Shown piece by piece: positions 1 through 12,400 of a stretch of 64,000 nucleotides of DNA; the stretch's first letter is position 1; each line of letters starts with the position of its first letter. The stretch comes from Paroedura picta (Eukaryota > Chordata > Lepidosauria > Squamata > Gekkonidae): NCBI RefSeq assembly GCF_049243985.1, contig NC_135381.1, forward strand, positions 17,781,345 through 17,845,344. Reading direction: 5' to 3'. The notes under the pieces were generated by a model. It ran no database searches. It was given only the letters and a program-made list of their open reading frames with translations, and was not told the DNA's origin. The translations under genes were made by a program, and so were the position numbers.

Positions 1-812
1 ATATATTCTTGCCAACCAGACCCAGATTATAAATGGGCAGCCACATTTGGCACACGTTTCAGAATTGTTGCCAAAGGCAGGTCAGTCCCACCTAGAGTGG
101 TGAATTACAGTAACTCATCCGAATTACAATAACTCAGCTGCCTTTGATGGCTGTTAGTAATGCAATGGAAAGCAATTACACCTCGTTTTCAAAAACTCTT
201 CCAGATCTTAAAACCCAAGTGGCAACAAAGAACGATAGCTTTCAATGCACATTGCAACTGGATTTTATTGTGTGAAATGGCAAAATCTGCTTGGAAAAAG
301 GCACTGAAGTGGAAACTGCATTATTTCGCACGTGTGAAAACGCCCACGGTTCTATGGAGGTAGAACCTGTCCTGCCTTCATGGAATTGTGTTCCGCTTGA
401 TCCACAGTCCCAAGACATTTAATAAGCTGAGCCCCTGAAATTCTCAATCCAATTAAACATCATACAGAAGGGAAAAAATTGTTAACAAGAGCCCTTTTCT
501 CTGTCAAAGTTCATATGAGATCACCACCAGTCTGTAAGAGAGCAGATCAAGGGCCAAAACCTAGCCCTGACCACCATTTCAAGGTTTAGCATGGGAGAAT
601 AGTTATTCTTGACTTGATTGTTCTTATGATAAGTCTTCCCTAGGTGCAACCAGAACTCCCCCCTCCCATAGATGTTATCTTTTCCAGGAGCAAACAAATT
701 TCAGAAGTGACCGAAAACCTGGGGGAAAGGAAGGTTCTTCTTGACACTTGACCGGGCATACGTAGCCTAGTCTGGGTGCATGCAGTCACATGTAATATGT
801 GCCTGAGCTGTA
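1..812. other. Non-coding stretch downstream of GSTT1-like gene
   Basis: No exon or recognisable gene was seen. At 813-858 there is a short LINE-tail-like end of the type GGGCGGTATAAAAATCTAAT, as found at the 3' ends of the L2-like elements elsewhere in the window. Confidence 0.5.
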
Positions 813-1022
813 TGGAAGGGCGGTATAAAAATCTAATAATACATAAACAAAATAAAAATGTAGTGGGTCCAGTACAATTTGAAGAACTTGGCCACTTTCC
901 TCTAGAACAAGGATCCTTTCACCCTAAGTAAAAAGAGGCATTGTCTGCCCAGAGCAGTAGGGAAAGAGAAGGCAGCTATGCAACAGTAGCACAATGGAAG
1001 CAACCCAGAGGAGACCAAGAGC

Positions 1023-1028
1023 TTTATT
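1023..1028 (-). promoter_or_regulatory. Polyadenylation signal of GSTT1-like gene
   Basis: AATAAA on the minus strand, about 32 nt past the stop codon, so the 3' UTR would be very short. No competing signal was noted nearer the stop. Confidence 0.6.
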
Positions 1029-1059
1029 GGGAGAGAGTGCTGCCCCTCCTGAGGCTTAA

Positions 1060-4000
1060 TTACAGATACTTTAGCAGAGCTTGCTTCAGCTGCTCCTGTA
1101 TTTCAGGAAGACGATTTTCTGTGAACTTTAAGAGTGGTACATGGGCCTCCAGGAAGAGGTCCTTGCCAATGGCTTCTTCTACTCGGTGTCGCCATGCTGC
1201 CATCTTGGGCCTGCCTTCAAAGATGTCCCAGCCAGCTCCTAAGGGCTGCAGTGAGAAAGTGGGTTAAGCAGGTAGATGGGGTGGGGATTCTTCACATTTT
1301 CAAGAACTCTTTAAAGGACAGTCACCTATTTCAGTTACTACAACCTATTATCTGTTGGTACAGATTAACATTTCTCAAGGCTTCAACAACAGCTGGAACT
1401 GTCTGAGTGATTTTGGATTCCTACTTCAATCGTTTGCTTGCATGAAATCATAGAAAATAATTTTGGGTCTCAAAAGAGCAATTACTACTTATTTAAATAT
1501 GATCAAGAGTTGAGGCCCCACAAAAAGGTGAAGGTGATGAGCCAGAGTGAATCCATTTTCAATCTGTTTTAGCTTAGAAATATCTTAGGTGGCTGCGATC
1601 AGCTTAAGCTAGCAAACACATGCATAGCAAAGTATCAGTGAAGAGACTATAAGCTATTATTCTGGAGAACAAGTTGCAGTATCTGCTCCATGCTAGCCAA
1701 GGCTGTAACTATCCTGGGAGAACAATACGCAGCTCATAGACTGTATCTAGTAAACATGCAAGATAAGATGAAACTGAATGTGGGAACTGGGCAACATATC
1801 AAGCAGCAATTGTATGATTTGTATCATTGTACAAATTGTATCAGCCAACCCTGCCCAATCACCAATTATTTGTGTTATGGCTATAGTTGATTCATGAAGA
1901 CACATGTAATGAAAAGATTATTTACACATGCTTGAGAAAGTAATTAGCATACATTGATACCAACCTTTCCTTGTTTTCTCCAGGGCTAGAGGTGGGTCCC
2001 TTCAGTCCATCCTCCCCTTTGGTTTCCTCTGTTTTTCATCCAGGTGCTGTTCTGGCTAGCTCCCGTGAAATGCAAATGCTATCTGAATGGCCTTGCTCTG
2101 AGCTGTAACATCTAGGCTCACTGAGAGAGGCAACTGGGGTAAGAACAAGGGAGCAGACGGCCAGTCTCCAAGTTTTGTACCTTTGTTGATCAAAGGGTTC
2201 CAGCCCTGGGAACCACTTTTCCCGCTCAGTGTGAGTTTGAGTTGATATAAACCCCACTTCTCCCTTTGTACTGTCTTTGCCAATTGCCTAGCTCTTTGTG
2301 TTCCTGCTTTTGATGCCTGCTCCTGTAAAGTGCCTTTAAGATTGACTTTTGCTATGGTTCTCTTGCCTGGGGCTCTGCTGTGTTAGTTCTGAGGGCCCCA
2401 AGCTGAGGTGCATTCCTTGGGTCATGACAACCACTTGAGGTGGACATCACCTCCTGTTGCAATAGAAGCATCACTCTGCTTAAATAGAATTCCTGTCATG
2501 TCTTGGTAAGGCATGCCAGGCCAGGGTCCAATTTGGACTTCGAAGGCATACTTCCCTATCCATACTGCAGAGCTTCCTTGCAGCAGCTCTGTGAGGGGCT
2601 TGATTGCCAGGGGCATCCAGAATGTTTTGTGTTATCTGACACTGAAGTGCTCACCTGCATGAGTTCCACAATGGCCACCAGGTCTGCCAAAGAGATCTCG
2701 TTGCCTACAATAAAAGGCCTGTCCTGGAGAAACTTCTCTTCAAACTGTTTCAGAACTCCAATCAGATCTTCAAGGGCACCATCTGACTTGGCAGGTGAAA
2801 GTAGCTCATCCCTATAAATGGGTGCTAAAGCCTAGCCAAAAGATGAAGGGAAAGGGAGAAATTAAAAACACGAACTTTGCTAGGGACTGCTTTTAACATG
2901 CTCACACTGCAGCAGCAAGAAAGAAGTCATGTTGCCAGGTCCTCCCCGGTCATTGGGGGAGATGGATGGGTAGGATGGCCAGATCCAGACCGGGAAACTC
3001 TTGGAGATTTGGGGATGTAGCCCAGGGAGGACAGGGCCCTCAGAGGGATACAGTGCCACAGAGTCCACCCTCCAAATCATCCATTTGCTCCAGGGGAACT
3101 TTCAGTGGTTCCCAACCTTTTTATCACCGGGGACCCTTCCCATCCCCATCATTGGCCATTTTGGGAGGAGGAGGCAGGTTGACATGACCATATATGGACA
3201 TATCACCTGCTAAATGTTTAACACGTTTATAAAATATATTATAAATTAATTAGCATCTGACCATTCGGGAAACTCTTCCAGGGCCATCAAGAAATCCCAG
3301 GCTTTCATGAAACCCTGGTGGAGAAAGCCTACTCTTTGGTCAAAACGTTGAAAAAGGTTGATTATTTCAGATCTATCAGATCTTTCTACCTAAGCACTAT
3401 GATTCTGAGACAGTAAGAGGGTCTCTGACCATTTCCGTCTGCCCTACTCTCTGCTTCCTGCCCAGGAGAGTGCCTTCTGCTAAATAGCTGTCCACTGATA
3501 TCAGGATGATTATGAAGATTTTTTTCCCCGCTGCACTTAATGGGTCCAAACAGTATAGGCAAGACTCCACACCTGATGCTGTTTATGCAGACTCTGCCTT
3601 GAACCCAAGAGCTTTGACATTTGTGATGGAGCTCTTTGCTCTAGCTTGAAGGTTTGAAGAAGCACCATTTAACTTATTTATTTCACTCTTAAAATGCCTA
3701 CCGATTTTGCCATTGCAAACTCTTGCCCTCCAATTTGGCTCTGTGCTCCTCACACAGGAGTAGGGGGAGGAGATCTTGCGTAGCCCTTACCTTGATCAGG
3801 AATACTTTGCTTCCACACAAACGAGTGGCCAAGTGCTGCCAAGACAGGTACTCATCCACACGGGCTCGTTTCTGCAGGTCAGAGGGGTACCAATGATCTG
3901 GGGTGTTGAATTTCCTTGCCAAGTACAAAAGGATAGCAATGCTGTTCAAGGGAGGGAAAGCAATTAAGTTGTGGGGAAAACAAAAGAGCAGATTGATGCA

Positions 4001-6989
4001 CCAGAAAACCAGAGGGATTCTAAGCATCTTGAGCAGGGGTAGTCAACCTGTGGTCCTCCAGATGTCCATGGACTATAATTCCCATGAGCCCCTGCGTTTG
4101 CTGGCAGGGGCTCATGGGATTTGTAGTCCATGGACATCTGGAGGACCACAGGTTGACTACCCCTGATCTAGAGGGCTCTGCTCCAACAGTGTAGCAACAG
4201 CCAGTTCTATAAATGACTGTCCAGAAAAGCTAGAAGGATCCTGAAAAGCCCCAACTCTCAATCCAAAATGAGCCTGAGGCAGCTTAGCAGCTAAGTTTGC
4301 AGAAGTGTAGAATTTGGGCATAGTTGGTACCACCTCTTTTGCAAGTCAAGAGAAATGTGTTTCAAAATCGCTTCCTCTCTATCAGCTTCTTGCAAACTAC
4401 ACTTTCTGAAACTCCTTTCTGAAACTACAAGGCCTTGGAATTGATTAAAATGCAAAACAAGGAGAAAGCAGAGATTTCTACAGAGAACTGGTGTGCCTGA
4501 AGGCACCATGCCAGTGGGTGACCTGGCTTCTTTTCCAAAACAAAAGATCCAACCCTACCTTTCCTCCCCAATGGAGGAGGTGAGGTGCTTCAGAAGACAT
4601 CACATTTGGGTCTGCAGGGAGTACATCAAAAATAACTTCCCCCTTCCATAGGAGGAAGCTTGCCTCCAAAACTCCCAGCTATTTAAAAAAATTGCTCCCC
4701 TTAGTAGTCATTCTGTGACTGGCCCTACCTTCTGCAGCTGCCATGATTTAGGGGCATAGACTACCCTTTTCTGAACCCCCAGGAGTGTCCATAAGCTTGA
4801 ACTTTTGCAACCTCTGCTGCAGACACGGCAGAAGTTTAGCAGAAGCTGTGAAGTCACCATTCCCAATGGCAACAGCCCTTACCTCTCTGCTAAGGTGAAG
4901 TCAGCATCTTTCAGAGCTGGCACTTTCCTGAGGATGTTCACCTTGCCAAACTCTTCAGCCTTGTTTTGCCCTAGGTAGGTTTAAAAGAGGAGTCAACAGT
5001 GGCTGCTTGACAACAAAGAATGCTAGGAGAGAAATATTGGCTGCTCATACAGCTTATATCGAACACCCAGTTCTGTGCTCCCATCTTCATTGGTTGCACT
5101 TGGGTTTTGTGCATGTTTCTCTGCCATTTCTCCTAAGCCAGCTTCTATTATTCATTCACATATTATTTATTATAGTATTTATTTATATTTATATACCGCC
5201 CTCCCCAGAGGCTCAGCTTGTATACCACTCCTCTCGATGGGCAGTTCAAAACAGTAGGATAAAACAATCAAAACAGCATAAAATTACTAAAATTAACCAT
5301 GAGAAAATTAGCAATTAACAATGGGACAAAAAGGTGTTGCACAAAACAAGCAAGGACCTGGAGTAGATGCACATATGCAATAGCGAAATGCAAACCACTT
5401 TAGTTGCTTCAGCACACACTGCACCATGCATACCGATCACCATCAACCTATATTCCTAAATGACCATATTTATTTAGATTTTTATACTGCCCTTCCATAT
5501 GGCTCTGGACAGTTTACATGAAACATCATGAGGTAATTACATGGTACATCACAACAAATATAACAATCATAACATATCAACTAGGATATTTCAACAGAAC
5601 ATTGTTCAACAAAGATAGCAACTTTAACGGAACCCTTGAGTAGGTCATATTTAGTCATGTAAAGGGGGCATCAGGGGGGACCAGTGGATGTTGTTGGGTC
5701 GGTCAGCCTCAAGCAAATACCTAGTGGAGGAGCTCCCTTTTCCAGGCCCTGCGAAATTGTGGGAGTTTGAGCGGGGCCCTGATCTCTTCAGGGTGCTCGT
5801 TACACCAGGACGGAAAAAGCTCTAGGGGGCCAGGATGGAAAAATCTCCAGCCCTCGTTGAGGACTGACGTGCTTCTTTAGGGCCAGGGGTCACCAGCTGG
5901 TTGGTAGGGGTAGAACGTAGAGCTCTTTTGGGGGTATAGGCAGAGAGACGGTCTCTCAGGTACACTGAGAGGCCCAGACTGTGTATGGCCTCGAAAGTAA
6001 GTGCCAAAACCTGATCCGGAATTCAATTGGGAGCCAGCTGAGTTGTTGGAGTACAGGTCAGATGTGGGATCTTAATTACTAATGTGCCTTAACGTGCCAC
6101 GGAGTATCAGATGCATGCATTTTCTAGCACTGTGTAAGAAACTGCAGGAAATGCTTGCATAAGTTAGTTCACACTGCATACAAACAGGAAGAAAAATGTG
6201 AGGAAACAGCAAAGCAGAGATCTGAATCCTGACTTCCCTCTTGTGCACATGCATGTACAGCTGAATTGTACTTCACACTGGGGAGATTCTCAAGCAAATC
6301 AAGAGTCTCGCATACAGCTGCTTCCACTCAACCAGATTCATCCATCCATATTAATTTAGCCCATATGTAACTCGGATTCTTTCCTTGTTGTCAGATTGAA
6401 CTCCCCACTGCATAATATTTTAGAAATAAAGATCACCTGATCATAGCATTGACTGGGGAAAAAAACAAAGACCAGCCAGCCCAACAAGTCCACTCACGGT
6501 GTAGGAAGGACCACACAGACCAACTCTCAAAATCCAAATAATATGCACAATAACTTATCACACTCCCAGTTGTCCCCAAAATGTATGTATCCTGACCAGG
6601 GTTAAATTCGATTTCTAACCCCCCACCCGGGTCAAATATGCAAAGAAAGGGCATTTCTTCCTAAAACCAATGCTAATTAGCCATGAAGACACACAAAATC
6701 CTTGATGTAGTAGATTAATGGAACTCAACACCTGGTTTGGAAGAAAAGACCCCTCCCATCCCCAGCCATGTTTCCATCAAGGGTGTGATTGCTTGGAGGG
6801 TTAAAATCAGGGGTTACTGACTGGGCAGAGCAAGGTGCCCTCTAAGTCTAGCCTATGAATCCAGCTCCCTCTCTCACCTTTCAGGAGCAGCACCTGCTTG
6901 AACTCAAAGGGGATGCCATTTTTCTTGGCAAAGATGTAGACAGACCGGCAAGGCTGAGAGAGCAGATCCAAGTAAAGCTTCAGGCCCAT
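1060..6989 (-). CDS. GSTT1: Theta-class glutathione S-transferase (GSTT1-like), 5 exons, 237 aa
   Basis: Cytosolic enzyme that conjugates glutathione to small electrophiles. Coding exons in transcript order: 6989-6878, 4970-4883, 3941-3791, 2831-2655, 1245-1060. Their lengths of 112, 88, 151, 177 and 186 nt match the mammalian theta-GST plan as I recall it. All introns are GT-AG and the frame is open throughout. The protein begins [20 protein letters not shown]; Ser11 is the theta-class catalytic serine. The thioredoxin-like N-domain ends near [17 protein letters not shown] and the helical C-domain holds [16 protein letters not shown] and [20 protein letters not shown]. At 237 aa it is close to the 240 aa of human GSTT1, with a slightly different C-terminus. 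The start is the only ATG that opens the conserved N-terminus. GSTT1 and GSTT2 cannot be told apart reliably here. Introns hold repeats, including a palindromic hAT element 93 bp upstream of exon 3. Confidence 0.95.
3101..3345. mobile_element. Non-autonomous hAT-like DNA transposon remnant(s)
   Basis: Begins CAGTGGTTCCCAACC, a hAT-type terminus, and ends with a CATGAAACCCTGGTGGAGAAAGCC terminus. The middle (CCATTTTGGGAGGAGG, GACATGACCATATATGG) and the right end recur inverted at 36170-36502. The left end differs from that copy, so this may be two related elements joined. Confidence 0.55.
4034..4165. mobile_element. Palindromic hAT miniature element, copy 1 (GSTT intron 2)
   Basis: Runs from CAGGGGTAGTCAACCTG to its inverted copy ending CTACCCCTG. 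The two arms, about 60 bp each, are near-perfect inverted repeats. Flanks ATCTTGAG and ATCTAGAG are an 8-bp target duplication with one or two changes, as expected for hAT. It lies 93 bp upstream of the exon 3 acceptor. Confidence 0.85.
5165..6075 (-). mobile_element. L2-like LINE 3' fragment
   Basis: The minus strand carries degraded C-terminal reverse-transcriptase coding sequence ([20 protein letters not shown], then PKRALRS) followed by a 3' region ending in a TATAAATAAATA-type tail. The same pattern occurs at 7738, 15085, 46660 and 47541. Internal gaps and a second tail near 5470 suggest two fragments or a rearrangement. Confidence 0.65.
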
Positions 6990-7737
6990 TGTAACAGGTA
7001 CAGGAGATAAAAGCAGGCAAGGATGAGAAAAGCCTTCTGAAGTTCAGAGCACTGGTCTCTACAGCACTTCTTGAAAGTTGGCCGGCCCAACTACTGTTGC
7101 TTTAGACCAATCAAGAACCTCTCTTCCTCCAGCTCCACCCACCATCTGTCAAGTGAAGCTTGTTTTCCCATGAATGGTAGTAGTGAAATTTCAGAGAGGT
7201 CGGAATTTCTGCCAAATAAGAAAGGTGGTGGCTCTTTAAAGTAAGGGCAAAGTAACTCCAGGGGTTGCAAGAAAGATGATAGGGCTGTCCTCAAGTCCTA
7301 TGATAGTAACCCCTTGTGTTTCAGGTCCCTCCTGCAGCCCAACTACTAGATTTGCACCAGAAAACTAAGATTATGTTCCAATAGGTTAGTTTCTCTGTTA
7401 CCTTCCTCAGTTAACAGAATCCAAAGAATCTGTAATTGCACAAATAATACATTTTGAATATTTTAAAATCGGAAGGATTCTCTGGTCAACTCAGGGCAGG
7501 CAGCACCAATAAAACAATTTCCCCATTCCCTACACTATGGGGGTGGGTGGGCTTTACTGGTTTTTAAATTGGTAATTGCAATACCATTACAATGTTATGA
7601 CCCCTTTTCAATGTGGAGACATGCCCTTTCCTTTATATCTCCACAATGAAAAGAGCTTTGGACTCACTTGGGAAGTTTTTAGGCTGCCTGTCCAGAATTC
7701 TACTTCAGGTGGCTTACATGTGAACTCACCATATTAT
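6990..7737. other. Region upstream of GSTT1-like start
   Basis: Holds the 5' flank of the GSTT gene. No TATA box, CpG cluster or known repeat could be recognised with confidence, and no coding exon was seen. Confidence 0.4.
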
Positions 7738-8241
7738 TTATTTATATTAGTTTTATTTATATACTGCCCTATACTGTTGCTATAACATAACAACATTAAC
7801 ATATTAAATATAACCCCAAGAACTGGTCAGTTCAGGATTCAGTTGAGGAAGAGGGGAGTTTCTTTGGGGGGGGGAGCAGGGGGCAGTAGATGGTTGTTGG
7901 TTCAGTCAACCTCAAACCAAATGCCTGGCAGAAGAGCTCCATTTTGCTGGCCCTGTGGAACTGAGCTAGCTCTGGCAGGGCCCTAATCTCTTATGAGAGC
8001 TCATTCCACCAGGTGAAAACCAGGATAGAGAAAGCTCTGCCCCTGGTTGAGGTCAGGTGAGCTTCCTTAGGGCCAGGGATCACCAGCCAGTTGGAAGTGG
8101 CAGAGTGAGGAGCTCTTTGAGGGGAATAGACAGTGGACCAGTTGTGGGACCTCTACAATGTTCCTGTGAGGGCCTGTCTGCTGCTTTCTGGGCCATTTGT
8201 AGTTTCCGGATCAAAGTTAAGGGTAGGCCATGTTATCACTA
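7738..8241 (-). mobile_element. L2-like LINE 3' fragment
   Basis: Reading the minus strand, the sequence matches the 3' part of the family at 46660-47330 (GGCAGAAGAGCTCC, CAGGGATCACCAGCC and GTTAAGGGTAGGCC on the plus strand). It stops exactly where the Helitron at 8242 begins. Confidence 0.65.
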
Positions 8242-8745
8242 TCCTTATCCATGGTTCCTCTATATATTTGTGAAACAGCCTAGGGGGTGGGATGTGTCCG
8301 TACACCCTGATTGGCCCTGTCCCTACAGCGCCCACCCTCACTCCCTGGACGCTAGCCACATTCCTCTCAGACACGACCCAGAGACACACAGATCCCTGCC
8401 AGAGTGAACACAAACCCTCATTCCCTCCTATCGCTCCTACTGCAAGGGAGGCCGAGAGAGACACAGAGAGAGCTGCCCCAAGCTGCTGACAGAGACACAG
8501 AGAGAGCCGCCCCTGCTGTGACGGAGGGAGAGAGAGACAGACAGAGCTTCCCCAAACTGCACATCAGCCCTCCTTCCCTCCTACAAACCAGCCCTCATTA
8601 CCTGCTATGCCTCCTGCTGCGAGGCACACGCAGCAAGAGGGAGCAAGAGGGAGAGAGAGACACGCAGAGAGAGATCTGCACCTTCCGGTGTCCCCTGGGT
8701 CCTAGCACCCATTGCATTCCTGCTTGCAATGGGCTTTCTTGCTAG
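8242..8745 (+). mobile_element. Helitron, non-autonomous copy with both termini visible
   Basis: Starts TCCTTATCCATGG directly after an A (8241) and ends TTGCTAG directly before a T (8746), the A^T target used by Helitrons. About ten bases before the CTAG end lies a hairpin, CCCATTGCATTCC then TTGCAATGGG. No terminal inverted repeats are seen. The 5' end recurs at 25816 and the hairpin plus CTAG end recurs inverted at 58798, so the termini are supported by more than one copy. The middle is rich in GAGAGACACAGAGAGAG motifs. No Rep or helicase coding is seen, so it is non-autonomous. Confidence 0.8.
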
Positions 8746-9044
8746 TCAATATATAAAAATAAAACCAACGTATATAATCAGGAACATGAAGAAAAGGAGG
8801 ACATAATACTTCATATTATTAAAAGTGAGAATCCTCAGAGGAAGTTATTGGCAATAGTTGGACAAAAAGAAGCATTAAATGAATCACTGCCACATGTATA
8901 CTCGCATCCGGAAATTCTGTGTTTGGGTGGTTTCACAATATTTTCATACTCTCAAGTTTGTTCTAAGTGCCTGCACCAATCTTCCTGCTCACAAACAACG
9001 GTCCACGGAAAAATCTTGCTCAAACCAAGAAACAAAAAGCAATT

Positions 9045-9050
9045 TTTATT
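9045..9050 (-). promoter_or_regulatory. Polyadenylation signal of DDX51
   Basis: AATAAA on the minus strand about 430 nt past the DDX51 stop codon. It is the best candidate seen in that flank. Confidence 0.55.
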
Positions 9051-9476
9051 TAAATAGCATTTCTCCGATGAAAGTGCACTTTACGTGGAGCACCAGTAGT
9101 CACTTCTGGAAGCACAACTGGACCTTAAAAGACCAGGAAAAGAAGGCAAGGCAATGAGGAAGCTCCACTCTGTCATGAAGGCTGAACAAGAGGAGGCTGG
9201 AGATTCTCTGCTCTTTCCTTTTGGCTGGGTTAAAGCCCCACTGAGAAACAGCCTCTCCTCCTGACAATGTTCTGCTGGTCCTCTAAGACTGCAAATGGCA
9301 CTGTAAGAACAAAGACAGGCTCGCAGCTTGCTCTGCTCAAGTTTCAAACAGATGTTTCTTTTTCACTTCCCCATTCTCCAGGGTGCTGGTAATGGTATGT
9401 GTTCTCAAATGCTACACTCCAGTCCCTGCTTGTTTTTCATAGCAGCTAAGCATACAGCAGCCGTTCCCTTGGCTGC

Positions 9477-12400
9477 TCAGGATCGCTTCTTGGCTTCCTC
9501 CTCCTGTTGAGACAAAGAAGTGGTCAATGCCTGGCTAATATTCTCCGAGTAAGCAACTGTGGGATTTGGAAACAGTTTCAGGAAGGGAAACAAAGATTAG
9601 CTAGTGGCACTTCTGTTTTGCATTTTGTCACTATTATGTTCCTTCCCTCCCACAACACTTTGATACTACGGCAAATTAGAGAGATACGTGACTGACCCAG
9701 CAAGCTTCATGGCCAAGTGGAATTTGAGCCCACCAGGTCTTAGTACAACATGCCTGCCACCACAGTGTCCTGATAATCCCACCAAACTTCAGCCTTTATC
9801 CCCGCTACCTTGGAAGACAGAGCTTCTCAGCCTGTTGGTGGAAGCTCTTCGTCTGCAGCAATTCCACATGCCCCGAAATCCCCCATCGCTTTCCTTCCAG
9901 ACTGCTAGGCTGCCCCTCAGCACCACTGTCTGCTTGGGAGTGCAGACACACCACACTCACCCAAGTGCAGGCCTGGTGCTCTCTGAAATTGCCGTGGCTA
10001 CCCCTGAAACTGTAGGGCAGGGGTAGTCAAACTGTGGCCCTCCAGATGTCCATGGACTACAATTCCCAGGAGCCCCTGCCAGCGAACGCTGGCAGGGGCT
10101 CCTGGGAATTGTAGTCCATGGACATCTGGAGGGCTGCAGTTTGACTACCCCTGCTGTAGGGCCTTGAGACCTGGCGTCTTAGCTATGCCAGGCTGCTGTT
10201 GCTGGTGATTTCCAGATGACAGGCTCCCACTTCTGTTCAAATCCGAGGTTCCCTCTCAGAAGCTAGCGGTACCTTGACAACGTTCTGGAGTTCAGCCAGG
10301 GCTTCCTCATACTGCTGGAGGAGAGGCTTGAGGCTCTCGCTCTTCACTAGCTGCTGTTCCAACTCAGGAAGGCCGGCTTCTTTCAACATCTTCAGGAATT
10401 TGTGTTCCTAGACAATGAGAGTCACGTCATCTGAGAAACTAAAGGAGTCTGGGAAAATGCTCCAAGCCTGAACAAGGCATCCAGGGATCACAGGCCCAGT
10501 CCTGTACCCACCCCAAACCCTGCCGGTTCCCCTTCTCAGGGCTGTTGCTACCCCAAGTCTTGCCAGGACATCTGAAACTCTTCTTGGAAGCAGAATGAGG
10601 AATTGGCTTACCCGAAGACCTCTTCTCTTCAGTGGGGAGAAGTCCTCCAGAATTGGTTAGGTCACGCCGCCACTCGCTCCAGGCAGGGCTGTGCAAATTA
10701 GTATGCCTTTACTGGACCACAGGGAGCTGACCCTCTCCAGGCATGCAACAGCCAACAAAGCTCCCCAAGAAACGTAGTTAGGTAATTCTTAACTTCATTT
10801 AATAAACGTTTACAACAATAGTATAACGTTTTGTTCCTTCTTCACAACGAAATTATAATGAATTAGAACAGTGGTGGGAATATAAGTTGGAGGACTTTGC
10901 CCTACTGAAGAGGTCTTCAGGTAAGCCAATTCCTCATTCCCCTTCAGTGGGGGAAGTCCTCCAGGATTGATTATGTATAACAGCTTAACCATGGGTGGGT
11001 AATTATACAATGATAAGGGTGTCTTATCAAGGGTAATAAAACTTTGGAAAGACTCCACATGGGGAATCATGCTGTATAGGAAGTGCTAGTTGTGTAGCAC
11101 CCTTTAAATACTTTTGAATTAGTTTCTTACTCGTAATGCCCTTGAGGCCTTTTGCTTCCAAAATCACTGCAAGGGCTGAAACCTGACATTTTAAAGTGTT
11201 TGGTCTGAGACCTTTACTTCTCCCTTTATGTAAAAAACTCAATATGTCCTTCAAAGAAGGGTTATTCAGATTGACTCTCCGATTTTTAGACCAATTATTG
11301 AATGCCTGCCAAGTATAATTATAAATAAATGCTTGGACCTTGATTTAATAGGTCTGCTCTATTGGTAGCAACCAAGGTCATCCCGCCTTTAGTTGTGCTA
11401 TGGCCGAGAACCAAGCCCTTCTTGGCCAGCAAGGTGCTACCTGTAACAGGTCTGCTCCAATCTTCCTAACTTTGCAGGATACCCTGCTCAACATTTGTGT
11501 TGGGGAAGAGCATACAGACCCTGAGACCATTTTTGTGAAGAATTTTGCAGTGCCCTAGTCACTGCTGTTGGCAGGAGGTTTAGCCTTGCTAGCATAAAAA
11601 AATCACTTCAGGGAAGGCAATTTTAAAGATGTAAAATCCCTCACTGATTGACCCTTAAGAACTCTCACTCTAGCCCTCTATCAGGTTGTGACTGCTGGAC
11701 TGGCTTACTCTTTGTTGTCTGGGCTGCAGGCTGCTTGCCTCTGCCCAATCCTGGCTGCTGAAACCACAATTGCTGCCAGTAATGACTCCAGTCCGCCACA
11801 GGGGGTGCTAAAGGGGCAGGAAAAACGGCACAGGTTGATCTGAAGCTGCTACCGTGTTCTCGATCTGGGGTAGAGGGTCCTGCCACAGAAAGGGTCCCAT
11901 CGACCCCCCCAGGCCGCTCACCACACTCATCAGCTGCACACTTCCAATCTGTAGTGATGGGGCCAACTGTGCTCCTCTTTCTTCGCTGTCTGCCTCCAGA
12001 CACGGTAAATTCTGCCTGAGAATGTCGCGCCTCTTAACTTGAGTAGGTGTTGTCGCTGAGGACTGGGCTATTTTGTCCCCTCCCTGCTCTGACAGAACAG
12101 GGGTAAGGGACTGGGGGATCTGCATTGGTGCAATGGGACCTGGGAGGGAGGAGGAATTACTCTCTGGGCACCAAGACATAGACGACCGTCTGAGTCCTCT
12201 CCTTCCTTGCCTTCTCCAGTTTGTCTTTTTTCTTTGGCTGGCTGTTTGCATTTTTCTTCTTTAGTGGAGAAGCATCCATTGTCTTCCAAATGGCCATGCT
12301 GCAGAGCCACAGAGCTTCACTAAGAAGGTCTTCCTGAAGCTAGCAGGGCTAATTGAACTGGAGAGGGTCACCTCAGTGTGGTCCACTAAAGGCATACTAA

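Noticed and set aside
4034-4165. Palindromes as microRNA precursors or CRISPR-like repeats
   Set aside because: The stems are transposon arms with 8-bp target duplications and are scattered, not spaced as an array.
8404-8745. Plus-strand 113-codon frame rich in Arg, Glu and Thr
   Set aside because: It reads through the GAGAGACACAGAG repeats of the Helitron; low complexity and no start context.
11808-12251. 147-codon minus-strand frame as a host gene
   Set aside because: It lies inside the inverted ends of the DIRS fossil and fits its gag-like part better than any host protein.
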